Positions 6,559 to 15,488 of a DNA stretch of 16,021 nt are shown here, one piece after another; position 1 is the first letter of the stretch; every line of letters begins with the position of its first letter. Position numbers and translations under genes: made by a program. Under the pieces are notes generated by a model. That model saw only the letters and a program-made list of their open reading frames with translations, was not told the origin of the DNA and made no database searches. This stretch comes from an uncultured Prevotella sp. (GTDB lineage: Bacteria > Bacteroidota > Bacteroidia > Bacteroidales > Bacteroidaceae): NCBI GenBank assembly GCA_946625715.1, contig CAMOTK010000021.1:1-16021 (forward strand), written 5' to 3'.

Positions 6559-7185
6559 ATGAAGAAATACTTTTTGTCGCTCGTCGTCCTCTTCCTGTCG
6601 CTGCCCACGATGGCACAAATGAGCGGGGGTGGACTGATTCTCACTACCGAAAACGTGTATTACGGCTTTCGCCTCGGTGCCGCCTTCTCTGCCATCAGAG
6701 GCAATGGTTCGCATGCCAAGAATCTAAAGCCGGGCTTCACAATGGGTGGCGTTGTTGGCGTGAGGGTCAACGACCAGACGCCCTTGTTTCTGGAGAGTGG
6801 TGTCTACTATGCACAGCGGGGTGGTCGCGGCGAAGACTACAAGTGCAGCCTGCACTATTTGGAGGTTCCGCTGCTCATCAAGTACGGCATAGAGACGGCA
6901 AGCGACGTCTCGGTGCTGCCTTTCCTGGGGCCGGCCATCTCTTTCGGACTCTCCGGACATATCAAGGAGACGGGACTGCCCGGAGGAACGGCCTTTGGCG
7001 ATAACCGCTTCAACCGCTTCGACATCGGTGTGAAGCTTGGCTCCGGTATCGAGTACAATATGCTTTATGCTGAGGTTGGCTTCCAGTTTGGTGTGGTCAA
7101 CGTCTACAACAATCCGAAGGGGGCCATTGATGAGTATTCAGCTTACGTCAACAGTCTCTTTATCAACGTGGGTATCAACTTCTGA
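6559..7185 (+). CDS. PorT-family outer-membrane beta-barrel protein
   Basis: A 208-aa protein with a clear signal peptide (MKKYFLSLVVLFLSLPTMAQ, cleaved after residue 20). The mature part is a small barrel of the Bacteroidetes type: YYGFRLGAAFSAIRG near the start, KPGFTMGGVVGVRV (57-70), FLESGVYYAQRGG (77-89), HYLEVPLLIKYG (99-110), FLGPAISFGLSG (122-133), and a final strand ending in Phe (NVGINF). These are the hallmarks of the 'outer membrane beta-barrel / PorT family' group. It stands alone on the plus strand, divergent from mutY and convergent with sprA, and has its own promoter and terminator. The family name should not be taken to mean it is the T9SS component PorT itself: that gene usually sits elsewhere, and most family members have no known function. 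Confidence 0.88.
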   Translation: MKKYFLSLVVLFLSLPTMAQMSGGGLILTTENVYYGFRLGAAFSAIRGNGSHAKNLKPGFTMGGVVGVRVNDQTPLFLESGVYYAQRGGRGEDYKCSLHYLEVPLLIKYGIETASDVSVLPFLGPAISFGLSGHIKETGLPGGTAFGDNRFNRFDIGVKLGSGIEYNMLYAEVGFQFGVVNVYNNPKGAIDEYSAYVNSLFINVGINF

Positions 7186-7199
7186 TATCCACGTTTTTT
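7165..7199 (+). terminator. Intrinsic terminator overlapping the stop codon of the PorT-family gene
   Basis: A 13-bp stem (AACGTGGGTATCA at 7165-7177 with TGATATCCACGTT at 7183-7195, one G-U pair, 5-nt loop) is followed by T (six in a row from 7194, then CTTTT). The stem includes the last codons and the TGA (7183-7185). It separates the gene from the convergent sprA, whose stop is 35 bp further on. No T-run follows the stem on the minus strand. Confidence 0.85.
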
Positions 7200-7220
7200 C
7201 TTTTCCCCAATCATCTTTCT

Positions 7221-10200
7221 TTAGCGCGTCAGCGAGAACTTCAGCGAGAGGCCGAAGTCCTGCGTCGTTGTGGGATAGCTGCTGCTCGAGAGCAGAGGCG
7301 TGTTGGTCTGGCGGTCGTAGTAGGCCGAGAGGGTGAGGAAGCGCGACACGGTGTAGTCGGCCATGAACGAAATCTTCAGTGCCGAGTTGCCGCTGCTGGC
7401 CGACGACACGCCTGTGGCAATGTCGCGCGTGATGGCAGCCTGACGGCGGAACGATATGTCGGCGCGCAGGTTCAGGTCGTGGTTCACACCACTGCTTCTC
7501 TGTGTCTGCGTGGTCTTCTTCTGCTCTTCCTGCTGGTTCTTCCTGCCCTTCGACTTCACCTTGCGATGACTGAGGCCAGAGCCGAAGAGGTTGAAGTTGC
7601 TGATTTTATAGCCCACGCCAATCACCCAGTCCTTTGAGATGCTCTCGTTGATTTGCACACTGGTCATGGAGAGCACCATGTTGCGCGTGGTCCTGTACTC
7701 GGCCTTGGCTGTGAGTCCCGACTGGAAGCTGACGTCGACGCCCAGCAGGGGCGAGAACTGCTCGTTGATGCTCACGGTAGAGATGTTGTAGCGCGACGAG
7801 GGGATGAGTGTGGTGCCGTCGGTGCCGGTGATGAAGCCCAGGTCGCCCATGTGCTCGCGCCAAGAACTGTATGAAGCATAGGAGTTGACGGCGTAGACTG
7901 ACTTATAGGCGTGGTTGATGTTGAACGACTTGAAGTGTTCGCGGAACCAGTTGAGCTTCGACAGCCCCGTATAGCGTACCGACCAGTTGGGCAGCAGGCG
8001 GGTGAGGGCGGGGAAGATGTCGAGCGAATTGCTGCCGCCAAGGGTGTAGGTCTGCAGGAAGGCAGGGATGAGCACGTCGCCACTGTAGGCGTTGACCTCG
8101 CTGCCGGCAGGATATTGGGCCTCGACGCGGGCCTTTACCTCACCGATACGTTCACGGAAGCGGTCGAACGAGGCCGAGTGGTAGCCGTTGGAAGCATTGC
8201 CCATGCCCTCGAAAGCGCTCTTGATGGAGATGGTGGTCATGTTGAACGAACCGCTATACGTGGTGGGCGACCCTTCGTACATGAACTGTATGCTCTTGAC
8301 GCGGCTCTGTGTGCGAACGGCCGAGAGGTCAATCTTCAGGTCGCGCACTGGCTCTAAGATGGCACGCAAATTCAGGTCCTCGGAAGACGAGATAGTGGCT
8401 GCCGTGGGCACGTTCTCGTTGCGCATAAGCCAGTCGTTCTCGAGGGCTTTGTCGATATAGCTGTCGCCCGCCAGGCCAAAGGCAAAGTCGAGACCCGGGG
8501 CGAGCACGCTTCCCGTGCGCTGGCCGAAGGCATCGCCGATGTTGGGGGTGAAGCCGGGCAGCGTCATTGAATTCTGGTTGCGGTAGGACATGTTGACCGA
8601 GCGCAGCATCATGAGGAAGCGGGCAGCCGACTGGGCCGGCTTGTACCACCACTGGTTTTCAAGCGGCTCCTTGGCTCTGACGGAGAGCTTCAGGGCGATG
8701 CTGTCGCCGGTGGGCTTGATGAGAATCTTGTTGTCGTCGAGAATCTTGTACTTCACATTGTAGGTCTTGCCTTCCTTGGTCTTGGCCGTGACGACGATGC
8801 GCTTGGTCTTCTTGCCGTGCTGCACGGTCAGCGTGGTGTCGGGCAGCAGCGTGATTTCCTTCTGGAACGTGTTCTTGTTCTTGGGCAGTTCCTTCTGCTC
8901 CTTGGCGTCGTCCTTAGCGGCTTTGCCCGGTGTGGGCTTCTTCACGGTGGCCCTATTGTTGCGTAAGGGACGGGCAGGCGCCTTCTTGAAGCGGTCGTTT
9001 GCGGCTTTCAAGAAAGGAATGTGATTGTAGAGCGTCTCGAAGTTGATGGCACCGTTGACGTTCAGGTTGCGGTTGTTGGCAATGGTATTGCCCAGTGACG
9101 TGCCGTCGTCGAGCTCGGTACCGCGCTGCCAGGAGTAGGTGGCCGTATAGCTGCCATCGGCCGTGAGCCAGTCGAAGATGGGCAGTTTGTTCAGAGGCAA
9201 CTGGTAGCTGGCGGTGAACGACTGGTTGTAGTCGAGGGGCACGCCTAAATGCTTGATACTGGTCCACACCGAGTCTTTCCAGGCCGAATATTGGTCGGGA
9301 TAGAGGTCTTTGTTGATGGGCGTATAAGGTTCTTCAATCTGGGCGTGTGTGGCCGACTGGAAGTTCATGTGCAGGTTCTTGGTGAGGTCCCAGCGGATGG
9401 CGAAGTCGCGGTTCCAGAGGAACTGCTCGCTGAAAGTGAGGGGCAGGTTCGGATTCTCGGTGTTCTCCAAGTCGCGCTCCTGCAGTTCGTGGTAGTTGCG
9501 GCGTATCTCCGAGTTGAATGAGATACTCTGCGGCAGGTAGTTCAGACCTAAAGCCTTGGGGAAATTCATCCACTTCGACTTGCTCTTCACGTTCTTGAAC
9601 GGCTCCCAGGTCTTGTAGACGGGCGTATAGGTGTAGTTGAGCACTCCGCGCCACTCGTCTTCCTTCTCCCAGACGGTGGTCTCGCCCGTGGTGTTGCGGT
9701 GCGAGTGGCTGTAGCTCACGGAGAAGTTGGCCGGGTCGTAGGGCATGGGGTGGCGCTTGTTCTTGATGCCTACACGGGCATTGGAGATGGAGAAGTTGCG
9801 CGACACGTGCTTGGTCACGGCTATCGACTCGATGCTGTCGCGGGCATGCTTGTCCCTGGCGGCGTCGAGGGCATCGTCCAGTTCCATGTCGGTGTCGAGC
9901 GGATTGTATTTCGGACTGATAATCTCCTTGGTATAGCTGTAGTACACGGGGATGGTCACCTTGGCCTTGTCGGGGAAGAACTTGCCCAGCTCCACATTGG
10001 CGGTCACGGAGTACGACTTCTGGTTGTCGGTGCTGCGCTGCATGACGCTCTCTTCCAGTCCGCCGAAGCCGTCGCTGACGTAGCGGCCGGTGAGGTTGAG
10101 CGAGCCAAAGTCGGAGAGCTGCAGGTTCAGGGCACCCGATGCGGCCCAGCCACCCTCGTTCACCGTCTCCTTCAGGCGCAGTTCGTTGACCCAGACCTCG

Positions 10201-13200
10201 CCCGACTTCAGTCCGCTGGCCAGGTTGCGCACACCGATAATCATGGTCTTCACCTCGCCCAGCGACGGGTTGCCCATGATGCTGATCTTGTTGTTGGGCT
10301 TGTCGGGGTCGTAGTCGGAGTAGAGCTGTGTGAAACCGATGCCCTTCTGTGTCCTGGCTTTCTTCAGGTTGGTGAAGATGGCCATGTTGATGTCGAGCAT
10401 GTTCTCCTCTGGCCACACCTTCGGGCGGTCGCTGCTCACGTTCCAGTTGTATTTGCCTTCGGGTGTCAGCTTCAGGGGAATGAGATACTCGTAGTAGTTG
10501 TTCTTGTAGTCGCTGCCCAAGCGGATGAACACGGCCAGCTGGTTGTCTTCCAACTGCGTGGTGTTGGGCACGAGGTTGTTGGCATGTACAAACATCTGCA
10601 GACGCTTGTAGCGGCGCAGGTCGAGATTGGTGTTCTTGTACACGGCCTTCGACTCGTTCTGGCTGAGGTTCTTCACCGTCAGACAGAGGGCCTGCTCGTT
10701 GTTCTCAACCAGCTGAGGCTGCGAGGGGTCGGTGGCACGGGTGATGCCTGGCGGCAAGACGTAGGCCACAGGCTGACGCTCGGTGTTCTCCTCGATGTTC
10801 ACGGCACTCATCTCCAGCAGTCCCGACTCGGCGCCGGCTCCCGTCTGCAGGTTCTGCTTGTAGGGGCGCCACTCGCCGCGCACCAGGTCGAGCGAACCGA
10901 AGCGGAGCACGATGGGGCGCTCGAAGCCGGTGAGGAACATGCGCATGAAGCGGATGCTGGTGAAGTCGTTGATGGAACCCACCTTGTCGTCGTACTGCGA
11001 CAAGGGTATGCGGAACTGGTACCAGCGCACGGTGAGCGAGTCGCCGTTGCGCAGGTGGGCGTTATAGTCGCGGTGGTCTACGATATAGCTGTCGGCACTC
11101 TTCTGACCGCGGTTGTAGGCCTGCAGTTCGTCGTCGCTGATGTTGACCTTGTACTGGTAGTAGCGTTCGTACTCGTTGAGGGTGAAGTCCTGGTTGATGT
11201 CTTCCACGTCGGGTGTAGTCTTGTACGACGTGTCGTAGCTTTCGGTCTGGTCGTTCGACGATGGCGAGTTGCCCTGCGGGTTGTTGATGCGCTTGTAGCG
11301 CTCCATGATGCTCTTGCGCTCATTGTCGAAGTCGGAGCCGCGGAAGTAGTGGTAGTTGTCGCCTGCGGGGTCGTTGCTCCAGGCCTGAATCAGACTGTCG
11401 TTCTGCACCACGCCGCGGATGGCTTCCAACCACTGGCGATAGGCATCGAACTGCTGCTCTTCGGCATCGGTCAGACCGTTGAGGCCCACGTCCTGCATGG
11501 GGCGCGAACCGCTGGTGGTGGCAAAAGCGTAGGTCTGCGTGGCCTGCACGGGAATCTTGCCCCACTGGGTGGTTTCGAACGACGAGGTGCCGTCGACGGG
11601 CATGCCGCTCTCATAGAACTTCTTGCCGTCGCGCAGAATGTCTTCCGACACCTCGCCGAGGTTCAGGTAGAGCTGGCCGGAATATTGCGAGGCGGTGCCG
11701 TCCTTGCGCGTGTAAATATAAGGGTCGAGCAGCCAGAACTCCACATACTCGATGTTAGCCTGCTCGAAGTCGGTGGTCTCCAGCTTGCGCATCATGCCGC
11801 CCCACTTCTGTGCGGGGTTCTTCAGTGTGCCGTCGGGGTTGAAGTCGAGCGACAGGTTGTAGGGGCCACGCTCCTGCGGATAGTAGGCCAGATTGAGTAC
11901 GGGCAGGGTAGAGGTGGCACCATTGTAGGTAGACTGGTCGCGGTTGGGATAGAGCTCCTTCACATAGACCTCGCGCACGTAGTGGTTCGACAGCTGTTCG
12001 AGGTCGCTCTTGATGTGGGAAGGCGTGAGCGACGAGGAACGGCGGGTGAAGATGGGGTCGACGTTGTACCAGGCCAGCAGGGCGCGGTCGTAGCCGCTCG
12101 TGACGCCTGTCTTGTCGTCGTGGTTGGCAAACATGGTGGGCACGCTTGAGAGCACCCATGCCTTCGGGTCGCTCACGTTGAGCAGGTTCTTCGTGTTCTC
12201 AAAGTCGTCGAGATAGGAAGCATTGTCCTGCACGCCCGAAGCCTGACCGGCAATGAGCTTGGCAAACTCGCCGGTGAAGGTGATGTGCGAGGGCTGGGTG
12301 ACATGCAGGAAGGGCACCTTGTTGAGCATGCGCGTCAGCCACTGACTCTCCTGCTTCCAGTTGACGTTCAGTCCCCAGATGGTGTTCTTCAGCGGCTCTT
12401 CGCCCATGTTCACCTTCGTGGTGAGTGCCTGTTCGCGCAAGTGCATGAACGTGCCGCCTAAAGAGAAGTTCTTCGTGAAGTCGTATTCCCAGTTCAGTCC
12501 GAGCATGGTCTTGCGCTGCATGCCGTACTCCGAGTCGCTCTCCAACGAGACGCTGACGTTGGTGCCAGCGTCGATGATGCTCTGGTTGAGGATGGTCACC
12601 TCGCCTGCCGAGTAGTCGACGGTGTAGTCGGAACCCTCTTGCAGCGTGACGCCGCCGGCCGTGACCACCACAGAGCCTTGCGGCACGTTGTAGGCACCCA
12701 GCGAGATGACGTTGGCCGACGTGCCCTTGTACTGGCCCGTGAGCAGGAACTTGTTCTTCTCGGCATTCTGCTTGGCCACCGTCTTTGTTGAGTCGTAGAG
12801 CTGGTAGAAGCAGTACTTGTCGGCCACGCTGCCCATGCCCATCTGGTTGAGATAGTCTTCTAAGTATTTGCCGAAAGGCTCGGCGGCGGGCAGGAAGATA
12901 CGGCCGTTCGATACGGTGTAGCCCTCAACGAAGTCGAACTGTCCGTTGGGGTGGGGCTTCATGTTGTTGTCCAAGCGGTCCAGTCCCAGTGCCTTCAGCA
13001 GGGTTGTCGACTTCAGCTGTGACTCGGGCAGATAGGTCAGGTAGGTGCCGGTGGTGTCGCTCTGGTACTTGATGTCCATGCGGAACTTGGTTCTTTCCAC
13101 CTGAGAGGCCAGATAGTAGACGTTCTTCATCATCAGGCGCCAGTTGTTCTGCGACGGACTGTTCGACGTGTTCTTCAGGGCCTTCACAAGCAAGACTTGT

Positions 13201-14684
13201 GCTGTCTGCGTGCGGTCGCTGGAGAACTCGCCCACCTGATAGGTCTTGCCGCCATAGGTGTATTCAAAGGCCACGGCCAGCACCTGGTCGGTTTGCAGTC
13301 CGGTTTTCAGCGAGATGTAGCCGAGGGCTGAGTTGACGGTGTATTCCGACGATGAGAGCAGGCGTGCCGACGACAGTTTCTCGTAGTCGACGCCACCCAC
13401 AAACGGCTGTCCGGCGGTGTTCATGCCTTCGAGCACCGAGGTCACGGCGTCGATGCTACGCTGCTCGTCGCCGATGTTGGCCAGCAGCGTGCTGTATTCG
13501 TCGTTCGACTGGTTGCTGGGCACGGCCGTTCCCGTGGGGCTCCAGCGCTTGATGTTGGTGGCTTCGCCCAGGTCGGCCAAGGCCACGATGTCGCGTGTGT
13601 TCGACGTGTTGCCCGTCTTGTTCGTCACCCACACCTCTACGCGGTTGATTTTGATGCCCGTCGTCATGTTGGGCAGCGAGCGCATGGCCTGGTCGTAAAT
13701 CTGGCGGAAGTAGTGGCTGAGGAAGAAGTGGCGGTTCTCTTCGTAGTCGGCCGCATCGATTTCAAACGGTGCCGTCTGCGTGCCGCCTCTCGACGAGACG
13801 CTCTTCGACGTCGACTTCTTCTGCGAGAGCACCGTTTGCAGTTTCAGTTTGCCAAACTGCATGTCGGTGCGAATACCAAACAGACTGCTGGCGCCGTGTA
13901 CCAAAGAGTTGTTTGAAGGGAAGGTCACGTTGCCGGCCTCTACCAGTTTGATGATTTCGTCTTCCTTGCCTTCGTACTTCAGTTTCAGGTTCTTGGCGTC
14001 GAAGTCGAAGGTGGCGTCGGTGTTGTAGTTCAGGTTCATGTTCACCTTGTCGCCCACCTTACCATTGACGCTCAGATTGATTTTCTCGTCGAAGTCGAAG
14101 CTGGTGGTTTTGCGGTTGCGGATGGGCAGCGAGGGGTTGTCGATGTTCTTCAGCGTGGCACCCATCTTCAGTTCGGCCGTACCTTGCGTCTTGATGCGCA
14201 CGCCGCCAGGGCCGAAGATTTTCTCGGCAGGGCCAAGGTCGAAGTGCATGTCGGTGAAGTCGAACTTCTCCTTGCCTTCGTTCTTCATGTTTTCGGAATC
14301 CTTCTCACGGAAGAAGCGCTCGCGGGCCCTACGTTCCGACCAGCGCATATACTCCTCGGGAGTCATCAGCACGGGCGCATTGAGGTAGGAGTCGCCTATC
14401 TTCGAACCGATGTAGTAGACGTTGAGCGAGTCGTTGTATTCAGGTTCCTGCTTGATGTTATCCGGCATCTTCAGGTCGAGCGCCATCGAGTCGAGGTCTT
14501 CCACGCTCGTGGGTGCCGTCTTCTGCACGGGCCAGCGGCTGGTCTCCACCGTGTCTTCGGGCAGGGCCGTATTGGGTTCTGAAGCGTGGAACATGAAGAA
14601 TGACGAATTTGCAGCCGCCATCATCATTGGCAGCATCACCATGAGTGTGGCCGGTCGTCTGACCACCTGCCACAATGTTCTCAT
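7221..14684 (-). CDS. sprA: Type IX secretion system translocon SprA (Sov)
   Basis: A giant protein of 2,487 aa from ATG 14684, close to the size of F. johnsoniae SprA and P. gingivalis Sov. SprA forms a very large single-chain outer-membrane barrel through which T9SS cargo leaves the cell. Residues 1-34 look like a signal sequence (basic MRTLWQVVRR, then a Met/Leu/Ala-rich core). The SprA N-terminal region follows at about 140-290, with FDFTDMHFDLGPAEKIFGPGGVRI, the GTAELKMGA strand and LVEAGNVTFPSNNSLVHGAS. The remainder is many amphipathic strands. A Lys-rich stretch at about residues 1900-1945 (KKPTPGKAAKDDAKEQKELP) and another near the C terminus (KSKGRKNQQEEQKK) probably form loops. The chain ends LGLSLKFSLTR-like with alternating strand residues. 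A GTG at 14711 is an alternative start adding 9 residues; it lies inside the heptamer repeat, so ATG 14684, preceded by AAGGA, is preferred. It lies 51 bp after ruvA, probably in one operon. The frame is intact. Confidence 0.97.
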   Translation of the reverse strand: MRTLWQVVRRPATLMVMLPMMMAAANSSFFMFHASEPNTALPEDTVETSRWPVQKTAPTSVEDLDSMALDLKMPDNIKQEPEYNDSLNVYYIGSKIGDSYLNAPVLMTPEEYMRWSERRARERFFREKDSENMKNEGKEKFDFTDMHFDLGPAEKIFGPGGVRIKTQGTAELKMGATLKNIDNPSLPIRNRKTTSFDFDEKINLSVNGKVGDKVNMNLNYNTDATFDFDAKNLKLKYEGKEDEIIKLVEAGNVTFPSNNSLVHGASSLFGIRTDMQFGKLKLQTVLSQKKSTSKSVSSRGGTQTAPFEIDAADYEENRHFFLSHYFRQIYDQAMRSLPNMTTGIKINRVEVWVTNKTGNTSNTRDIVALADLGEATNIKRWSPTGTAVPSNQSNDEYSTLLANIGDEQRSIDAVTSVLEGMNTAGQPFVGGVDYEKLSSARLLSSSEYTVNSALGYISLKTGLQTDQVLAVAFEYTYGGKTYQVGEFSSDRTQTAQVLLVKALKNTSNSPSQNNWRLMMKNVYYLASQVERTKFRMDIKYQSDTTGTYLTYLPESQLKSTTLLKALGLDRLDNNMKPHPNGQFDFVEGYTVSNGRIFLPAAEPFGKYLEDYLNQMGMGSVADKYCFYQLYDSTKTVAKQNAEKNKFLLTGQYKGTSANVISLGAYNVPQGSVVVTAGGVTLQEGSDYTVDYSAGEVTILNQSIIDAGTNVSVSLESDSEYGMQRKTMLGLNWEYDFTKNFSLGGTFMHLREQALTTKVNMGEEPLKNTIWGLNVNWKQESQWLTRMLNKVPFLHVTQPSHITFTGEFAKLIAGQASGVQDNASYLDDFENTKNLLNVSDPKAWVLSSVPTMFANHDDKTGVTSGYDRALLAWYNVDPIFTRRSSSLTPSHIKSDLEQLSNHYVREVYVKELYPNRDQSTYNGATSTLPVLNLAYYPQERGPYNLSLDFNPDGTLKNPAQKWGGMMRKLETTDFEQANIEYVEFWLLDPYIYTRKDGTASQYSGQLYLNLGEVSEDILRDGKKFYESGMPVDGTSSFETTQWGKIPVQATQTYAFATTSGSRPMQDVGLNGLTDAEEQQFDAYRQWLEAIRGVVQNDSLIQAWSNDPAGDNYHYFRGSDFDNERKSIMERYKRINNPQGNSPSSNDQTESYDTSYKTTPDVEDINQDFTLNEYERYYQYKVNISDDELQAYNRGQKSADSYIVDHRDYNAHLRNGDSLTVRWYQFRIPLSQYDDKVGSINDFTSIRFMRMFLTGFERPIVLRFGSLDLVRGEWRPYKQNLQTGAGAESGLLEMSAVNIEENTERQPVAYVLPPGITRATDPSQPQLVENNEQALCLTVKNLSQNESKAVYKNTNLDLRRYKRLQMFVHANNLVPNTTQLEDNQLAVFIRLGSDYKNNYYEYLIPLKLTPEGKYNWNVSSDRPKVWPEENMLDINMAIFTNLKKARTQKGIGFTQLYSDYDPDKPNNKISIMGNPSLGEVKTMIIGVRNLASGLKSGEVWVNELRLKETVNEGGWAASGALNLQLSDFGSLNLTGRYVSDGFGGLEESVMQRSTDNQKSYSVTANVELGKFFPDKAKVTIPVYYSYTKEIISPKYNPLDTDMELDDALDAARDKHARDSIESIAVTKHVSRNFSISNARVGIKNKRHPMPYDPANFSVSYSHSHRNTTGETTVWEKEDEWRGVLNYTYTPVYKTWEPFKNVKSKSKWMNFPKALGLNYLPQSISFNSEIRRNYHELQERDLENTENPNLPLTFSEQFLWNRDFAIRWDLTKNLHMNFQSATHAQIEEPYTPINKDLYPDQYSAWKDSVWTSIKHLGVPLDYNQSFTASYQLPLNKLPIFDWLTADGSYTATYSWQRGTELDDGTSLGNTIANNRNLNVNGAINFETLYNHIPFLKAANDRFKKAPARPLRNNRATVKKPTPGKAAKDDAKEQKELPKNKNTFQKEITLLPDTTLTVQHGKKTKRIVVTAKTKEGKTYNVKYKILDDNKILIKPTGDSIALKLSVRAKEPLENQWWYKPAQSAARFLMMLRSVNMSYRNQNSMTLPGFTPNIGDAFGQRTGSVLAPGLDFAFGLAGDSYIDKALENDWLMRNENVPTAATISSSEDLNLRAILEPVRDLKIDLSAVRTQSRVKSIQFMYEGSPTTYSGSFNMTTISIKSAFEGMGNASNGYHSASFDRFRERIGEVKARVEAQYPAGSEVNAYSGDVLIPAFLQTYTLGGSNSLDIFPALTRLLPNWSVRYTGLSKLNWFREHFKSFNINHAYKSVYAVNSYASYSSWREHMGDLGFITGTDGTTLIPSSRYNISTVSINEQFSPLLGVDVSFQSGLTAKAEYRTTRNMVLSMTSVQINESISKDWVIGVGYKISNFNLFGSGLSHRKVKSKGRKNQQEEQKKTTQTQRSSGVNHDLNLRADISFRRQAAITRDIATGVSSASSGNSALKISFMADYTVSRFLTLSAYYDRQTNTPLLSSSSYPTTTQDFGLSLKFSLTR

Positions 14685-14705
14685 TGCTTTGGCAAATTCC
14701 TTATT

Positions 14706-14740
14706 CTTCACTCTTCACTTTTCACTTTTCACTCTTCACT
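14706..14740 (-). repeat. Five-unit heptamer tandem repeat at the ruvA-sprA junction
   Basis: Five perfect 7-bp units, AGTGAAG or AGTGAAA on the coding strand, fill 35 bp. The first unit contains the ruvA stop codon (TGA, 14738-14736). The last contains a GTG (14711-14709) that is in frame with sprA. The array ends 21 bp before the preferred sprA ATG. Copy-number changes would alter the spacing between ruvA stop and sprA start and would change which GTG is in frame. Confidence 0.9.
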
Positions 14741-15338
14741 TAATCTGCTTCAGCGCCAGCTTCACCACCTGCTCAACAGGCAGCGAGGGGTCTTTCTGCA
14801 GAATCTCGACCACCACCTTCTGCGTGGGTGCAGGCGAGAAGCCCAGCATGGTGAGTGCCGAGACGGCCTCGTCTCTCACCTCGCTGTTCACGGGTGCCGC
14901 CATCTGGCCGCCGGCCGGAATCTCGTCGGTGATGCCCAGAGCCACGATTTTGTCGCGCAGGTCGACGATGATGCGCTGTGCCGTCATCTTGCCGATGCCC
15001 TTGATGCTCTGTATCAGTTTGGCGTTGCCCGTAGAGATGGCGTTGCACAACTCGGCAACGCTCATGCCCGAGAGCATCATGCGGGCAGTGTTGGCGCCCA
15101 CGCCGCTCACGGTGATGAGCAACAGGAACATTTCGCGCTCCTTCTTGTTGACGAAGCCATAGAGCACGTGGGCATCCTCGCGAATGGCCTCGTAGACGTA
15201 GAGGCGCACGTCCTTCTTGCCCTGCAGCGCCGAATAAGTATTCAGCGAGATGTTCAGTCCATAGCCTACGCCTGCGGCCTCAACCGTAGCCAAAGCAGGC
15301 GAAAGCTCGGTCAGCTCGCCTTTGATATATTCTATCAT
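14736..15338 (-). CDS. ruvA: Holliday junction branch migration protein RuvA
   Basis: A 200-aa protein, the standard RuvA length. RuvA tetramers bind four-way DNA junctions and load the RuvB motor for branch migration. The N-terminal OB-fold domain begins [20 protein letters not shown] (residues 1-62). Domain II has two helix-hairpin-helix motifs, [13 protein letters not shown] (77-89) and [13 protein letters not shown] (112-124). Domain III (about 153-200) begins [16 protein letters not shown] and would contact RuvB. The ATG at 15338 matches the normal N terminus. The stop codon falls within the heptamer repeat that leads to sprA, so the two are probably transcribed together; ruvA next to sprA is a known arrangement in Bacteroidetes. 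I find no convincing promoter in the 90 bp upstream, although the region contains an inverted repeat. Confidence 0.98.
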   Translation of the reverse strand: MIEYIKGELTELSPALATVEAAGVGYGLNISLNTYSALQGKKDVRLYVYEAIREDAHVLYGFVNKKEREMFLLLITVSGVGANTARMMLSGMSVAELCNAISTGNAKLIQSIKGIGKMTAQRIIVDLRDKIVALGITDEIPAGGQMAAPVNSEVRDEAVSALTMLGFSPAPTQKVVVEILQKDPSLPVEQVVKLALKQIK

Positions 15339-15356
15339 ATTGTTTTTATTTGTGTA

Positions 15357-15399
15357 TATACAATTGAAATAACGCCGTCGGGCGGCAGTTTATTGTATA
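15357..15399. promoter_or_regulatory. Inverted repeat in the ruvA upstream region
   Basis: TATACAAT (15357-15364) and ATTGTATA (15392-15399) are exact complements 27 nt apart. Inside lies a 4-bp GC stem, GCCG (15374-15377) and CGGC (15383-15386). The element sits 19-61 bp before the ruvA start, so it could be a leader structure or an operator. The 8-bp arms are AT-rich and could arise by chance. Confidence 0.3.
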
Positions 15400-15428
15400 G
15401 CACTTCTCATCTTTGTCTTGTTTGGACA

Positions 15429-15464
15429 AAAAATCCGTTCTATTTTTCGATAGAACGGATTTTT
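15429..15464 (-). terminator. Terminator after recQ, probably bidirectional
   Basis: A perfect 14-bp stem (AAAAATCCGTTCTA at 15429-15442 and its complement at 15451-15464) with an 8-nt loop. Read on the minus strand the closing arm ends in a run of six T and starts 25 bp after the recQ stop codon, so it ends the recQ transcript. It separates recQ from ruvA. The plus-strand reading also ends in five T. Confidence 0.88.
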
Positions 15465-15488
15465 CCTCTGTTTTATTCTGTGACAATC

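Noticed and set aside
5430..6644. A longer MutY of 404 residues starting at 6644
   Set aside because: The extra part covers the promoter region, is AT-rich, and has no counterpart in MutY proteins, which begin shortly before the WF..N.R.LPWR motif.
6559..7185. Calling the plus-strand barrel the T9SS component PorT because it lies beside sprA
   Set aside because: PorT-family barrels are numerous in Bacteroidetes. This gene is convergent with sprA, has its own promoter and terminator, and nothing specific to PorT is visible.
9699..12149. An 816-codon open frame on the plus strand, antisense to sprA
   Set aside because: It lies wholly inside sprA and arises from the biased third positions of the real gene. 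Its translation is a Val/Ala/Gly/His-rich string without domains.
15371..15387. Small GC hairpin near ruvA as a terminator or riboswitch
   Set aside because: The stem has only 4 bp and no T-run; no known riboswitch core is recognisable.
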